Source of the DNA: Clostridiales bacterium
GTDB taxonomy: Bacteria; Bacillota; Clostridia; Christensenellales; Borkfalkiaceae
Assembly: GCA_003523255.1 (NCBI GenBank)
Contig: DPGH01000012.1
Span: 1-50,612, forward strand
Reading direction: 5' to 3'
DNA: 50,612 nt
Positions within the stretch are counted from its first letter, which is position 1, and each line of letters starts with the position of its first letter. The notes under the pieces are model-generated. The model saw nothing but the letters and a program-made list of their open reading frames with translations. It did not search any database and was not told where the DNA came from. Below, one piece after another: positions 16,459 through 24,992 of the stretch. A program made the position numbers and the translations under genes.

Positions 16459-17547
16459 ATGAAAATTTACGAAAAGGAAGGCTTTGCATATTCCGCGCTG
16501 TATTCGGAGATGAGAGAAAAAATCGTGCGGGGCGCGTTTAAACGCGGGGATAAACTTCCGCCGAAGCGGGTAGTTGCAGAAGAAAAGGGGGTAAGCGTTA
16601 TTACCGTAGAGCACGCTTACGGTCTTTTATGCGAAGAGGGCTACGCCGAGGGGCGCGAACGCAAGGGGTATTACGTTACCTATTCAGAAGAGGACTGGTT
16701 CAGTACGGGCGGAGAAAAGATAATAATCGGCGGACATACGGGCGGCGGTAAAGACCTGTCTGCTTTCAGTCTTCCGCTTGCGACTTATAAAAAGACAGCA
16801 AGGGTAGTGCTTAATAAGTACGGCGGCGCGTTGCTGACCCGCTCCGCAAAACGTGGCACGAAAGAACTTTTGTGCGCCGTCAAGCGTTATTTAAATCGTA
16901 AATACGGCATAAACGTAAGCGAAAATCAAATAATCGTCGGCGCGGGGTCCGAGTATCTGTACGGCGTTCTCGCGCTTACTTTAAAGGACAGGGGCGTTTT
17001 TGCGGTGGAAAGTCCGTCTTACCATAAAATAGAAAAAACGTACTCCGCGCACGGCGTAGCGTGCGACCCGCTCTCTCTCGGCGAGGACGGCGTTAAAAGC
17101 GAAGAATTAAAGCGTACCACGGCTAAAGTATTGCACGTTACGCCGTACGGAAGTTTTCCCACCGGAATAACGGCTTCTCCCGGTAAAAAAAGGGAATATC
17201 TCGCGTGGGTTCAGTCGGACGGCAGAACGCTTATCGAGGACGACTTTGAAAGCGAGTTTGCGCTCGGCGTAAAAAATGCGGAAACGATATTTTCGCTTGA
17301 TAAAAGCGGTAAAACGGTTTACCTTAACAGTTTTACCAAAACGCTTTCACCCGCGATACGCGCGGCGTATATGGTGCTTCCTCAGGCGCTTTTAAAAGAG
17401 TACGAAGACAAAGCGGGGTTTTTCGCCTGCACCGTACCCAAGTTCGAGCAATACCTTATAGCGGAACTACTCGATTCGGGCGATTTCGAAAAACACGTAA
17501 ACAGAGTGCGTAACAAACTCCGTCGCGAAAAAATAACGCGCGTCTAA
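16459..17547 (+). CDS. MocR/GntR-type PLP-dependent regulator, short at the C-terminus
   Basis: A transcription factor joining a winged-helix DNA-binding domain (about 8-75, with GDKLPPKRVVAEEKGVS and GYYV) to an aminotransferase-like domain that senses pyridoxal phosphate or an amino acid adduct. The PLP lysine is K294 in NSFTKTLSPAIR, and DDF (in IEDDFESEF) carries the Asp that contacts the pyridine nitrogen; the usual Tyr there is Phe. At 362 residues it is about 80-100 shorter than typical MocR proteins; it ends shortly after RVRNKLRREK, so the small C-terminal subdomain is missing. The other two frames close quickly and the next gene begins 30 bases on, so this looks like a true loss, not a simple frameshift. 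Divergent from, and probably controlling, the ECF gene. Confidence 0.87.
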   Translation: MKIYEKEGFAYSALYSEMREKIVRGAFKRGDKLPPKRVVAEEKGVSVITVEHAYGLLCEEGYAEGRERKGYYVTYSEEDWFSTGGEKIIIGGHTGGGKDLSAFSLPLATYKKTARVVLNKYGGALLTRSAKRGTKELLCAVKRYLNRKYGINVSENQIIVGAGSEYLYGVLALTLKDRGVFAVESPSYHKIEKTYSAHGVACDPLSLGEDGVKSEELKRTTAKVLHVTPYGSFPTGITASPGKKREYLAWVQSDGRTLIEDDFESEFALGVKNAETIFSLDKSGKTVYLNSFTKTLSPAIRAAYMVLPQALLKEYEDKAGFFACTVPKFEQYLIAELLDSGDFEKHVNRVRNKLRREKITRV

Positions 17548-17576
17548 ATTCGCCCGCGTAAGAATATAATTTTATT

Positions 17577-18560
17577 ATGAAAGTCTTACGCGTTATAGCG
17601 GGTGCTCTCCTCGCGTTTTCGATATTGTTCACCGCTCTTCTCGGGGCAAAAAAAATACCCGAAAAATCTCTCGATATAAAAACGCCCGAATATAAGGGCG
17701 TTCTTTCTTTGTGGCAAATCGATTCGTTCGCTTCGGGTAAGGGTTCGGTAAAAAGGTTTTTGCTCGAGGTCGCGCGCGATTTCGAAAAAAGCAACCCGGG
17801 CGTTCTCGTTATGGTTACCGAGCACAGCGTAAGCGGGGCGAAAGAAAGCATGCTTTCGGGGAGCGTGCCGGATATAGTCGTTTTCGGAAGAGCGACGGAC
17901 CCTGCGGGATTTACCGAACTCGGCGTTAAAAACGCCTTTCGCGGCGGAAAGGTGGGCGATAAAACGTTTGCGGCGCGCTGGGCTGGCGGCGGCTACGCGT
18001 TAATAAGTTCACGCGGGGCAAGCGCGGCGGATAAAAAGATAAGCGAACTCGTCGTTTCCGGCGGGGATACCGCGCCGCTTGCGGCGTTTGCTTTAACGGG
18101 GTATACCGCCGAAAAAGTAACCGAATATAAACCCTCGGCGGCGCGCGCGGAGTTTATAAAAAAAGGCGGTTTTCTCGTCGGTACGCAGTCGGACGTCGTA
18201 AAACTCGAAATTTACGGTGCGGACTTTTCTGTAGAGTGGCTTACGGGGTATAACGATTTGTACAGATACGTTGCGGTAACGAGCGCGGACGAAAACAAAA
18301 ATTATTTTTCACAGAAATTCGTCGAATGTCTGCTTTCCGAAAAAAGTCAGTTAAAACTCGATAAAATAGCGATGTTCTCCGAAAACTATCGGACAAAAGC
18401 CGAAAGTGAAAATTTTATAAAACTCGGCGAAGTAAATTTCGATAAAACGATATCCGCATTTTTAGCCGAAGATTTGCTTGCGGAGATTAAAGAACTTTCC
18501 GAAGCCGCCGCAACCGGCGACGACGCCGCGCTTAAAAAACTTAAAAATGTTTTGATATAA
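17577..18560 (+). CDS. Exported solute-binding-like protein (orphan)
   Basis: A 327-residue protein with an N-terminal signal or anchor helix (about 3-23, no lipobox Cys) and the look of a family 1 extracellular solute-binding protein: LSLWQIDSF near the start of the mature part, DFEKSNPGVLVMVTE, and GSVPDIVVFGRA, the stretches that in this family form strand-helix-strand elements of lobe 1. I find no ABC permease or ATPase beside it. The ATG at 17577 has no clear ribosome binding site; translation may be coupled to the regulator gene 30 bases upstream. Ligand unknown. It could also be a non-transport extracytoplasmic protein using the same fold. The murB promoter begins directly after its stop. 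Confidence 0.65.
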   Translation: MKVLRVIAGALLAFSILFTALLGAKKIPEKSLDIKTPEYKGVLSLWQIDSFASGKGSVKRFLLEVARDFEKSNPGVLVMVTEHSVSGAKESMLSGSVPDIVVFGRATDPAGFTELGVKNAFRGGKVGDKTFAARWAGGGYALISSRGASAADKKISELVVSGGDTAPLAAFALTGYTAEKVTEYKPSAARAEFIKKGGFLVGTQSDVVKLEIYGADFSVEWLTGYNDLYRYVAVTSADENKNYFSQKFVECLLSEKSQLKLDKIAMFSENYRTKAESENFIKLGEVNFDKTISAFLAEDLLAEIKELSEAAATGDDAALKKLKNVLI

Positions 18561-18561
18561 G

Positions 18562-18590
18562 TTGAAAAAAAAAAGTAAATATAGTAAAAT
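18562..18590 (+). promoter_or_regulatory. Promoter of the murB operon
   Basis: TTGAAA (18562-18567), a 17-base spacer and TAAAAT (18585-18590). Predicted start near 18597, which falls at the ribosome binding site AAAAGGAG (18594-18601), so the leader would be only about nine bases. Confidence 0.75.
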
Positions 18591-18605
18591 ATTAAAAGGA
18601 GTCTT

Positions 18606-19502
18606 ATGGACTTTGCCGAGTGGCTTAAAAAATTTACATCCGTAAAAACAACTCTTTCGGAGCCTATGAAAAAACATACCGGTTACGGCGTGGGCGGCGC
18701 GGCGGACTATTTCGTCGAATGTTTTTCCGTCAGAGATTTAAGAGAAACCATCTACGCCGCAAAGGCTTTCGGCTTGCCCGTAAAACTTCTCGGCAACGGC
18801 ACCAACGTGCTTTTTTCGGACAAAGGTTTTCGCGGGTGCGTAATATCTCTTAAAGGTCTTAATACGCTTAAAACGGAAAACGGCGCGGTGTTTGCCGCGT
18901 GCGGCGTAAGTTTATCCGCGCTATCGGGTTTTTGCGTTAAAAACGGTTTTACCGGCGCGGAAGCGATAAGCGGTATCCCCGCGACGATAGGCGGCGCGCT
19001 TAAAATGAACGCGAGCGCGTACGGGCAAAGCGTTTCCGACTACCTGGTATGCGCTAACGTTTTAGACGGAGACAAGTTTAAAACCCTTTCAAAAGAAGAA
19101 TGCGGTTTTCGTTATCGTGAAAGCGACGTAATAAAGGGAGACAGAGCGGTGCTTTCCGCGTCGTTCGCTTTCCCGAAGAAAGATTCTTTAACCGTAAAAC
19201 GACTTACCGAAGAATATCGTAGTCGCCGAAAGGATAGTCAGCCGTGCGGCTGTAAAAGTTGCGGGTCGGTGTTTAAAAATCCCGACGGAGATTTTGCGGG
19301 GAAAATAATAGACGAGGCGGGGCTTAAAGGCTTAACCTGCGGCGGCGCGAAAGTTTCGGTAAAGCACGGCAATTTTATCGTAACCGAAACGGGTGCGACG
19401 GCACAAGACGTGTATACTCTCGTAAACGAGATTAAGCGCGTAATAAAAAAAGAAAAAAACGTTATATTAACCGAAGAGATAGAATTTATCGGAGAATTTT
19501 AA
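18606..19502 (+). CDS. murB: UDP-N-acetylenolpyruvoylglucosamine reductase MurB
   Basis: FAD enzyme that reduces UDP-GlcNAc-enolpyruvate to UDP-MurNAc in peptidoglycan precursor synthesis. Recognised by KKHTGYGVGGAADYF, the FAD-binding LLGNGTNVLFSD (about 62-73), GIPATIGGALKMNA, and the C-terminal GSVFKNP with the proton-donating Ser, ending with TEEIEFIG that holds the catalytic Glu. The 298-residue length fits type II MurB of Firmicutes. An unusual Cys cluster QPCGCKSCG directly precedes the Ser loop. AAAAGGAG sets the ATG. The stop overlaps the next start (TAATG), beginning the murB-PHP-whiA-dnaE run typical of Clostridia. Confidence 0.96.
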   Translation: MDFAEWLKKFTSVKTTLSEPMKKHTGYGVGGAADYFVECFSVRDLRETIYAAKAFGLPVKLLGNGTNVLFSDKGFRGCVISLKGLNTLKTENGAVFAACGVSLSALSGFCVKNGFTGAEAISGIPATIGGALKMNASAYGQSVSDYLVCANVLDGDKFKTLSKEECGFRYRESDVIKGDRAVLSASFAFPKKDSLTVKRLTEEYRSRRKDSQPCGCKSCGSVFKNPDGDFAGKIIDEAGLKGLTCGGAKVSVKHGNFIVTETGATAQDVYTLVNEIKRVIKKEKNVILTEEIEFIGEF

Positions 19503-20278
19503 TGATTTTAACCGCGGATTATCATACTCATACCGTTTTCAGCCACGGCAAAGGCACCATACTCGACAACGCCATTGCCGCAAGCGAAAAGGGCTTAAAA
19601 GAAATAGGCATAACCGACCACGGGTTTGCGCATCCGGTGTTCGGTCTTACCGCCAAAAAATTACCCGTAATGCGTCGGCTTTGCGACGAGGCTTCCGCCG
19701 GCACGGGCGTTAAAGTGCTTTTGGGTATAGAGTCTAACATAATAGGTACGGGCGGACTTACCGACCTTATGCCGGACAGATACGAATATTTCGATATATT
19801 CCTCGCGGGGCTCCATAAACTCGTAAAATATAAATTCGGGTCCATGTTTTCTCTCGGTCTGCCAAATCTTATGTTTTCTACTTTTAAAGCTAAGTCCGTA
19901 CCGAAAAGTTTGATAAAAACTAATACGAAAACGGTTATAAACGTAATAAAAAACAATCCGGTAGACGTTATCACGCACCTTAACTTTTGTTCTTACTGCG
20001 ACGCGGAAGAGGTAGCGAAGGTCGCCGCCGATTACGGCACTTATATAGAACTCAACTCCAAAAAGGTGCATTTAAGCGACGAGGATCTTTATCGCGTGGT
20101 TCGCACGGGCGTAAATTTCGTAATAGATTCCGACGCGCACACGCCTGACAGAGTCGGCGACTTTAAACTCGTCGCCGAAACGCTCGAACGGGTAGAAGTG
20201 CCGGAGGAGCGTATTCATAACGTAAACGGCAGATTTCCGACTTTCAGATTCAGAGAATTTAAGGAAAAGAATTTATGA
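19502..20278 (+). CDS. PHP-domain phosphoesterase
   Basis: A 258-residue PHP (polymerase and histidinol phosphatase) metal-dependent phosphoesterase of the YcdX type. Metal-binding elements are present in order: DYHTHT with H8 and H10, ITDHGF, HLNFCS, and DSDAHT near residue 213. Many Clostridia have this gene between murB and whiA, but its substrate is not established; a histidinol-phosphatase annotation would go beyond the evidence, since no his gene is nearby. It overlaps murB by one base and whiA by four. rapZ and yvcK, which usually sit between it and whiA, are missing. Confidence 0.88.
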   Translation: MILTADYHTHTVFSHGKGTILDNAIAASEKGLKEIGITDHGFAHPVFGLTAKKLPVMRRLCDEASAGTGVKVLLGIESNIIGTGGLTDLMPDRYEYFDIFLAGLHKLVKYKFGSMFSLGLPNLMFSTFKAKSVPKSLIKTNTKTVINVIKNNPVDVITHLNFCSYCDAEEVAKVAADYGTYIELNSKKVHLSDEDLYRVVRTGVNFVIDSDAHTPDRVGDFKLVAETLERVEVPEERIHNVNGRFPTFRFREFKEKNL

Positions 20279-21219
20279 ATTTCGGACAAGTCGTAAAAAA
20301 AGAGATTTTTTCAAAGCCTCCGAAAGAACTTCATTGTAAAAAAGCGTTTCTCGCGGGGCTGATACGTGGTTCCGGCGAAATTTTTACCGAAGACGGCGAA
20401 CTCGGTTTTCAGTTTCGGCTCCCGTCGGACGAGGTGGCGATTGAGGTCGCTTCTTTGTTTAACGAGGTGTTCGGTTACGAAGTCAGAGAAGTAGCCGTAA
20501 ACGAGGACAAGCTAAATAAAAAAGACAATTTCGTGATAAGCGTATCGGGCGCGCGTGCGGCGGAAATTCTTACTGCGCTCGGCGTGCTCACCGTGGCGGG
20601 CGGAGATATTGCCGTAAATTTAAGATTTTACGGCGAAACGACCGCGAGCGAGTGTTGTTTGCGCGCGTTTATAAGAGGGCTGTTTGCCGCTTCGGGCAGT
20701 TGCGTTTTACCGGGTAAAGGAACGGGCGCGAAAACGGGTTATCACCTCGAAATGGTTTTTTCGCATTATACGCCCGCGCTCGAAACGAGCGAAAAACTCG
20801 CGACGTTCGGCGTGATGACCAAAATTACCAGAAGAAAAGAAAATTACGTGCTGTATATAAAAAGCGCGGAGGAAATAAAAAACTTTATAGCGTTTTTGCC
20901 CGCGCCGGTGTCCGTGCTTAAAATCACCGATTATATGATAAGCAGGGGACTTTCCAACAATTCTAACAGGCAAAAAAACTGCGACCTCGGCAACGTAAAC
21001 CGTCAGATAGAAGCGGCGGAAAAAAGTCTTGCCGCGGTTAAACTGATAGATAAAAAAGTCGGGCTCGCTTCTCTTAAAGACGCTTTGAGAGAAACCGCCG
21101 CCGCAAGAAGAGATTACCCCGAGGACTCGATAGCGGAACTTTCCGAAAGACTCGGAATTACCAAGAGTTGTTTAAACCACAGATTAAGAAAACTTATCGA
21201 AATAAGTCGCTCGCTGTAA
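20275..21219 (+). CDS. whiA: Sporulation/cell division regulator WhiA
   Basis: WhiA joins a LAGLIDADG homing-endonuclease-like N-terminal domain with a C-terminal helix-turn-helix and affects cell division and chromosome segregation in Gram-positives. Visible signs are LAGLIRGSGEI (26-36) and FIRGLFAASGSC as the two degenerate LAGLIDADG helices, the signature NRQKNCDLGNVNRQIEAA, and the C-terminal HTH SIAELSERLGITKSCLNHRLRKL. Length 314 is normal. The start overlaps the PHP gene by ATGA, implying coupling; dnaE follows 32 bases later. Confidence 0.96.
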   Translation: MNFGQVVKKEIFSKPPKELHCKKAFLAGLIRGSGEIFTEDGELGFQFRLPSDEVAIEVASLFNEVFGYEVREVAVNEDKLNKKDNFVISVSGARAAEILTALGVLTVAGGDIAVNLRFYGETTASECCLRAFIRGLFAASGSCVLPGKGTGAKTGYHLEMVFSHYTPALETSEKLATFGVMTKITRRKENYVLYIKSAEEIKNFIAFLPAPVSVLKITDYMISRGLSNNSNRQKNCDLGNVNRQIEAAEKSLAAVKLIDKKVGLASLKDALRETAAARRDYPEDSIAELSERLGITKSCLNHRLRKLIEISRSL

Positions 21220-21251
21220 AACGCAGCGGATAAAAGTTCAAAGGAAAAAAT

Positions 21252-24200
21252 ATGCCGGATTTCGTTCACTTGCATCTTCATACGGAATACAGCCTGCTCG
21301 ACGGGCTTGCGACCATTCCGCTCGTTATAAAAAAAGCGGCTTCTCTCGGCATGCCCGCAATCGCCATGACGGATCACGGCAACATGTACGGCGCGGTAAG
21401 TTTTTACGACGCCGTTTGCGCGTATAACAAGGGAGCGAAAAAGAAAGGTTTAAAAACTATAAAACCTATTTTCGGCACGGAATTTTACGTGTGCGACGAT
21501 TTGACCGTAAAAAGCAAAAATCCTTCCGAAATGGGCGAAAGCGCGAGAAGGCACCTTATACTTCTCGTTAAAAACGAGCAAGGGTATAAAAACATTGCAA
21601 AACTCAACGCGATAGCGTTTCGCGACGGGTATTACTATAAGCCGAGAATAGACCTTAAAACGCTCGAGACTTACAGCGAGGGGCTCGTGTGCCTTTCCGC
21701 GTGTATCGCAGGCGATATTCCGCAAGCGATACTCACAGGTAACTTTAAAAAAGCCGAAGAACTCGTTGTTTGGTTTAAAAAGGTTTTCGGCGAAGATTTT
21801 TACCTCGAAATGCAAAACCACGGACTTAAAGAGGAAACAGAGGTAAACAAGTATTTAAGAGAATATTCCAAAAAATACGGCGTTAAAACCGTCGTTACCA
21901 ACGACGTGCATTACGTCGATAAAAGCGACGCCGTCCCGCACGACGTGCTTCTTTGCGTTCAGACCGGCAGAACGGTTGACGACGACACGAGAATGAAGTT
22001 CAATTCGGACGACTATTACCTTAAAAGTTATGACGAAATGGCTTCGCTTTTTCCGAACGACTTAAACGCGCTCGAAACTACGCTTGAAATTGCCGATAAA
22101 TGTAATTTTGAGTTTACCTACGGGCATTATATGTTTCCGCGGTACATTCCTGACAACGGCGACGACCCGCTTACCTATATCCGTAAACTTATAGACGAAG
22201 GTATTAAGAAAAAATACGGCGCGGAAACGAAAGAAATAAGAGACAGAATAGAAGAGGAACTTGCGGTTATAACCAAGCAAGGCTTTGTCGAGTACTTTCT
22301 TATCGTGTGGGATTATATAAACGCTGCCCGTAAAATGGGTATATCGGTAGGCCCCGGGCGCGGGAGCGGCGCGGGTTCCGTAGTCGCTTACCTTATAGGC
22401 ATTACTAATATAGACCCGCTTAAATATAATCTTTATTTTGAAAGATTTTTGAACGCGGAGCGCGTTTCCGCACCAGATTTCGACGTGGACTTTGAAGATT
22501 GCCGAAGACAAGAAGTAATCGAATACGTTCGCGAAAAGTACGGTGAGGACAGGGTTTGTAAAATCGTTACGTTCGGCACCATGGCGGCTAAAAACGCTAT
22601 AAAAGACGTCGGTCGTGCGCTCGGCGTATCGTATTCCACGTGCGATAAAATTACCAAAGCAATACCTTCCAAAATAAATCGCATGGGCAAAGAAGTCGAA
22701 ATAAAACGTCCGAATATTTTGCAAAAAGTTTTCGGGTTTTATAAGCCTAACGAAAAAGAAACCGAGTCCGGACTTACGAGCCAGCACTTCGCCGTGCCGG
22801 AACTTTGCGAAATGTACGAATCCGAGCCGGAGATAAAGCGCGTCGTCGATATAGCGATGCGTCTCGAGGACACGCCGAGACAGAGCAGCACGCATGCGTG
22901 CGGCGTTATAATAGGTCATGACGTTTTAGACAGACATATGCCTTTGAGCCGAAACGGCGAGGATATAACCAGCCAGTATACGGGGGTAGAACTCGAGCAC
23001 CTCGGCTTTTTGAAAATGGACTTTTTAGGTCTCCGTAACCTTTCCGATATCAAAAACTGTATAGACTACGTTAAAGAAAATTACGGCGTAGAGATAAATT
23101 TCGACAACTGCAAATACGACGATCAAAAAGTTTACGACCTTATTTCGAGCGGAAACACGGACGCGGTTTTCCAACTCGAATCGGGCGGGTTCAAACGGTT
23201 TTTGAAAGAACTTAAACCGAACTGTCTGGAAGACGTTATAGCGGCGGTTTCGCTTTTCCGCCCGGGTCCTATGGATTCCATTCCGCGTTTCGTGGAGAAT
23301 AAACATAATCCGGAAAAAGTTACTTTCGCGCATCCTCTTTTAAAACCCATTCTCGAACAGACTTACGGCTGTATAGTCTATCAGGAACAGGTTATGAAAA
23401 TAGTTCAGTCGCTCGCGGGGTATACGCTCGGTCAGGCGGATATGGTCCGCCGTATGATGGGCAAAAAGAAAGTCGAGGACATGATTAAAGAGGAGGTCGT
23501 TTTCATCAACGGCAGAGAAGAAACCGTAGACGATCACGGTAAGGTTTCGCGTGCGATAGACGGGTGCCTTAAACGCGGCGTGCCCGAGGACGTCGCTAAA
23601 AAAATCTGGTCGGAGATGAAAGACTTTGCCAAATACGCCTTCAATAAGTCGCACGCGGCAGCGTATTCGATAGTAACCTATCAGACGGCGTATCTTAAAA
23701 CCTATTACGAGCCGGAATTTTTAACCGCGTTTTTGAACAACAGAATTACGAACATTGCGGATATAAAGCAGTATACCACATACGCGAAGAGCGAAGGCAT
23801 ACCCGTTTTGCCGCCCGATATAAACGAGTCCAACGCGCTGTTTACGGTAAAAAACAAAAAAATACGGTATGGTTTAGGCGCGATAAAAAACATAGGTTTA
23901 GGCATTATACAGTGCATTACCGACGAGCGGGACAAAAACGGCAAATTTTCTTCTCTCGACGATTTTATTTCGCGTTGCGTAAAGTTTAACATGAACAAGC
24001 GCATGATAGAAAACCTTATTCTTGCGGGTGCGTTCGATTGCTTTAACCGTCCGAGGGCGCAACTTTTGTGCGTGTATTCGGACTTTCTCGACCGCGTGGC
24101 GGAAGCGGAAAAGAACAAAAACGCCGCCCAGATTTCTCTGTTCGATACCGTGCTTAAAGAGGACGAGGCGTTAAAAATCGACTATCCAGACGTAAAGGAG

Positions 24201-24905
24201 TTTTCTTCCAAAGAAAAACTGATTAAAGAAAAAGAGGTTTGCGGAATATTCCTTTCCGGTAACCCGCTCGCGGACTATGCGGAGCATTTCGCGAAATATA
24301 ACTTTTCTACAAAACGACTCGAATCGTTTGAAGAAGAGCCCGTAGACCCCGACGACCCCGAAAGCGAAATCGTAAAGATATATACGGATATTAAGGACGG
24401 TGAAAGCGTAGTTACGGGCGGCATTATAGCGGAGTCCAAACGACTTTCCACTAAAAGCGGGTCGACTATGGCGTTCGTTAAACTCGAGGATCTTTACGGT
24501 CAGATCGAAATGGTGGTCTTTCCGAAGATATACGATAAATCGCGCGCCGCGCTTAACGAAGAAGAGGTCGTTAAAGTCGTCGGTAAAATTCAGATAAAAG
24601 ACGGCGTTCCGCAAATCGTTGCGGACAGCGTGGAAAAAATCGAATTAAAAGCGGAAGAAGCCGCGTCTAAAAAAGAAACGGGCAAAGAGTTTTTAGGGCT
24701 GATTATACCTGACGGTAAAGAGGACTCTCTCGACGCGGTACTCGACATTGCGGAAAGTTACCCCGGAGATGTGCCCGTCATCGTCGCGATGAAAGGCAAA
24801 AAGTACGACGCGAAAATTTCCGTAAGAAAGTGCGAAGGTTTAAAAAGCGAACTTAAAAATTATCTTAAAGACGAAGAAATAATATTTTTTATAAAAAAGA
24901 ATTAA
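21252..24905 (+). CDS. dnaE: DNA polymerase III subunit alpha DnaE
   Basis: Catalytic replicative polymerase of the DnaE type (Firmicutes also have PolC, not seen here). Layout over 1217 residues: N-terminal PHP domain (HLHLHTEYSLLDG at 6-18, MTDHGN), palm with GPGRGSGAGSVVAYL and the catalytic Asp pair D409 and D411 in APDFDVDFED, fingers and tau-binding part with HACGVIIG, FRPGPM and MVRRMMGKKK, helix-hairpin-helix region, and a C-terminal OB fold (about 1000-1090). The canonical PDIDIDF is PDFDVDF here. AAAGGA upstream supports the start. No promoter is evident, so it is read with murB-PHP-whiA. pfkA follows after 87 bases, as in many Clostridia and Bacilli. Confidence 0.97.
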   Translation: MPDFVHLHLHTEYSLLDGLATIPLVIKKAASLGMPAIAMTDHGNMYGAVSFYDAVCAYNKGAKKKGLKTIKPIFGTEFYVCDDLTVKSKNPSEMGESARRHLILLVKNEQGYKNIAKLNAIAFRDGYYYKPRIDLKTLETYSEGLVCLSACIAGDIPQAILTGNFKKAEELVVWFKKVFGEDFYLEMQNHGLKEETEVNKYLREYSKKYGVKTVVTNDVHYVDKSDAVPHDVLLCVQTGRTVDDDTRMKFNSDDYYLKSYDEMASLFPNDLNALETTLEIADKCNFEFTYGHYMFPRYIPDNGDDPLTYIRKLIDEGIKKKYGAETKEIRDRIEEELAVITKQGFVEYFLIVWDYINAARKMGISVGPGRGSGAGSVVAYLIGITNIDPLKYNLYFERFLNAERVSAPDFDVDFEDCRRQEVIEYVREKYGEDRVCKIVTFGTMAAKNAIKDVGRALGVSYSTCDKITKAIPSKINRMGKEVEIKRPNILQKVFGFYKPNEKETESGLTSQHFAVPELCEMYESEPEIKRVVDIAMRLEDTPRQSSTHACGVIIGHDVLDRHMPLSRNGEDITSQYTGVELEHLGFLKMDFLGLRNLSDIKNCIDYVKENYGVEINFDNCKYDDQKVYDLISSGNTDAVFQLESGGFKRFLKELKPNCLEDVIAAVSLFRPGPMDSIPRFVENKHNPEKVTFAHPLLKPILEQTYGCIVYQEQVMKIVQSLAGYTLGQADMVRRMMGKKKVEDMIKEEVVFINGREETVDDHGKVSRAIDGCLKRGVPEDVAKKIWSEMKDFAKYAFNKSHAAAYSIVTYQTAYLKTYYEPEFLTAFLNNRITNIADIKQYTTYAKSEGIPVLPPDINESNALFTVKNKKIRYGLGAIKNIGLGIIQCITDERDKNGKFSSLDDFISRCVKFNMNKRMIENLILAGAFDCFNRPRAQLLCVYSDFLDRVAEAEKNKNAAQISLFDTVLKEDEALKIDYPDVKEFSSKEKLIKEKEVCGIFLSGNPLADYAEHFAKYNFSTKRLESFEEEPVDPDDPESEIVKIYTDIKDGESVVTGGIIAESKRLSTKSGSTMAFVKLEDLYGQIEMVVFPKIYDKSRAALNEEEVVKVVGKIQIKDGVPQIVADSVEKIELKAEEAASKKETGKEFLGLIIPDGKEDSLDAVLDIAESYPGDVPVIVAMKGKKYDAKISVRKCEGLKSELKNYLKDEEIIFFIKKN

Positions 24906-24910
24906 AAGTC

Positions 24911-24940
24911 CGCGAAAAAAAGTAGTAAAAATTTTTCGCG
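24911..24940 (+). other. Hairpin between dnaE and pfkA
   Basis: CGCGAAAAA pairs with TTTTTCGCG (24911-24919 with 24932-24940) around a 12-base A-rich loop. No T tract follows, so full termination is doubtful; it may protect RNA 3' ends or reduce read-through into pfkA. I find no good promoter between it and pfkA. Confidence 0.5.
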
Positions 24941-24992
24941 TATGATAAAATAAAATACGATTTAAATAAATTTAACGAAGGCGGATACTATT

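Noticed and set aside
17500..17576. Simple frameshift explaining the short MocR protein
   Set aside because: Both other frames stop within a few codons of the A6 run and carry no aminotransferase-like continuation before the next gene.
22062..22919. Minus-strand open frame of 285 codons
   Set aside because: Antisense to dnaE palm-domain coding sequence; composition is that of a shadow frame.
24911..24940. Intrinsic terminator between dnaE and pfkA
   Set aside because: The hairpin is real but no T tract follows, so it is listed only as a hairpin.
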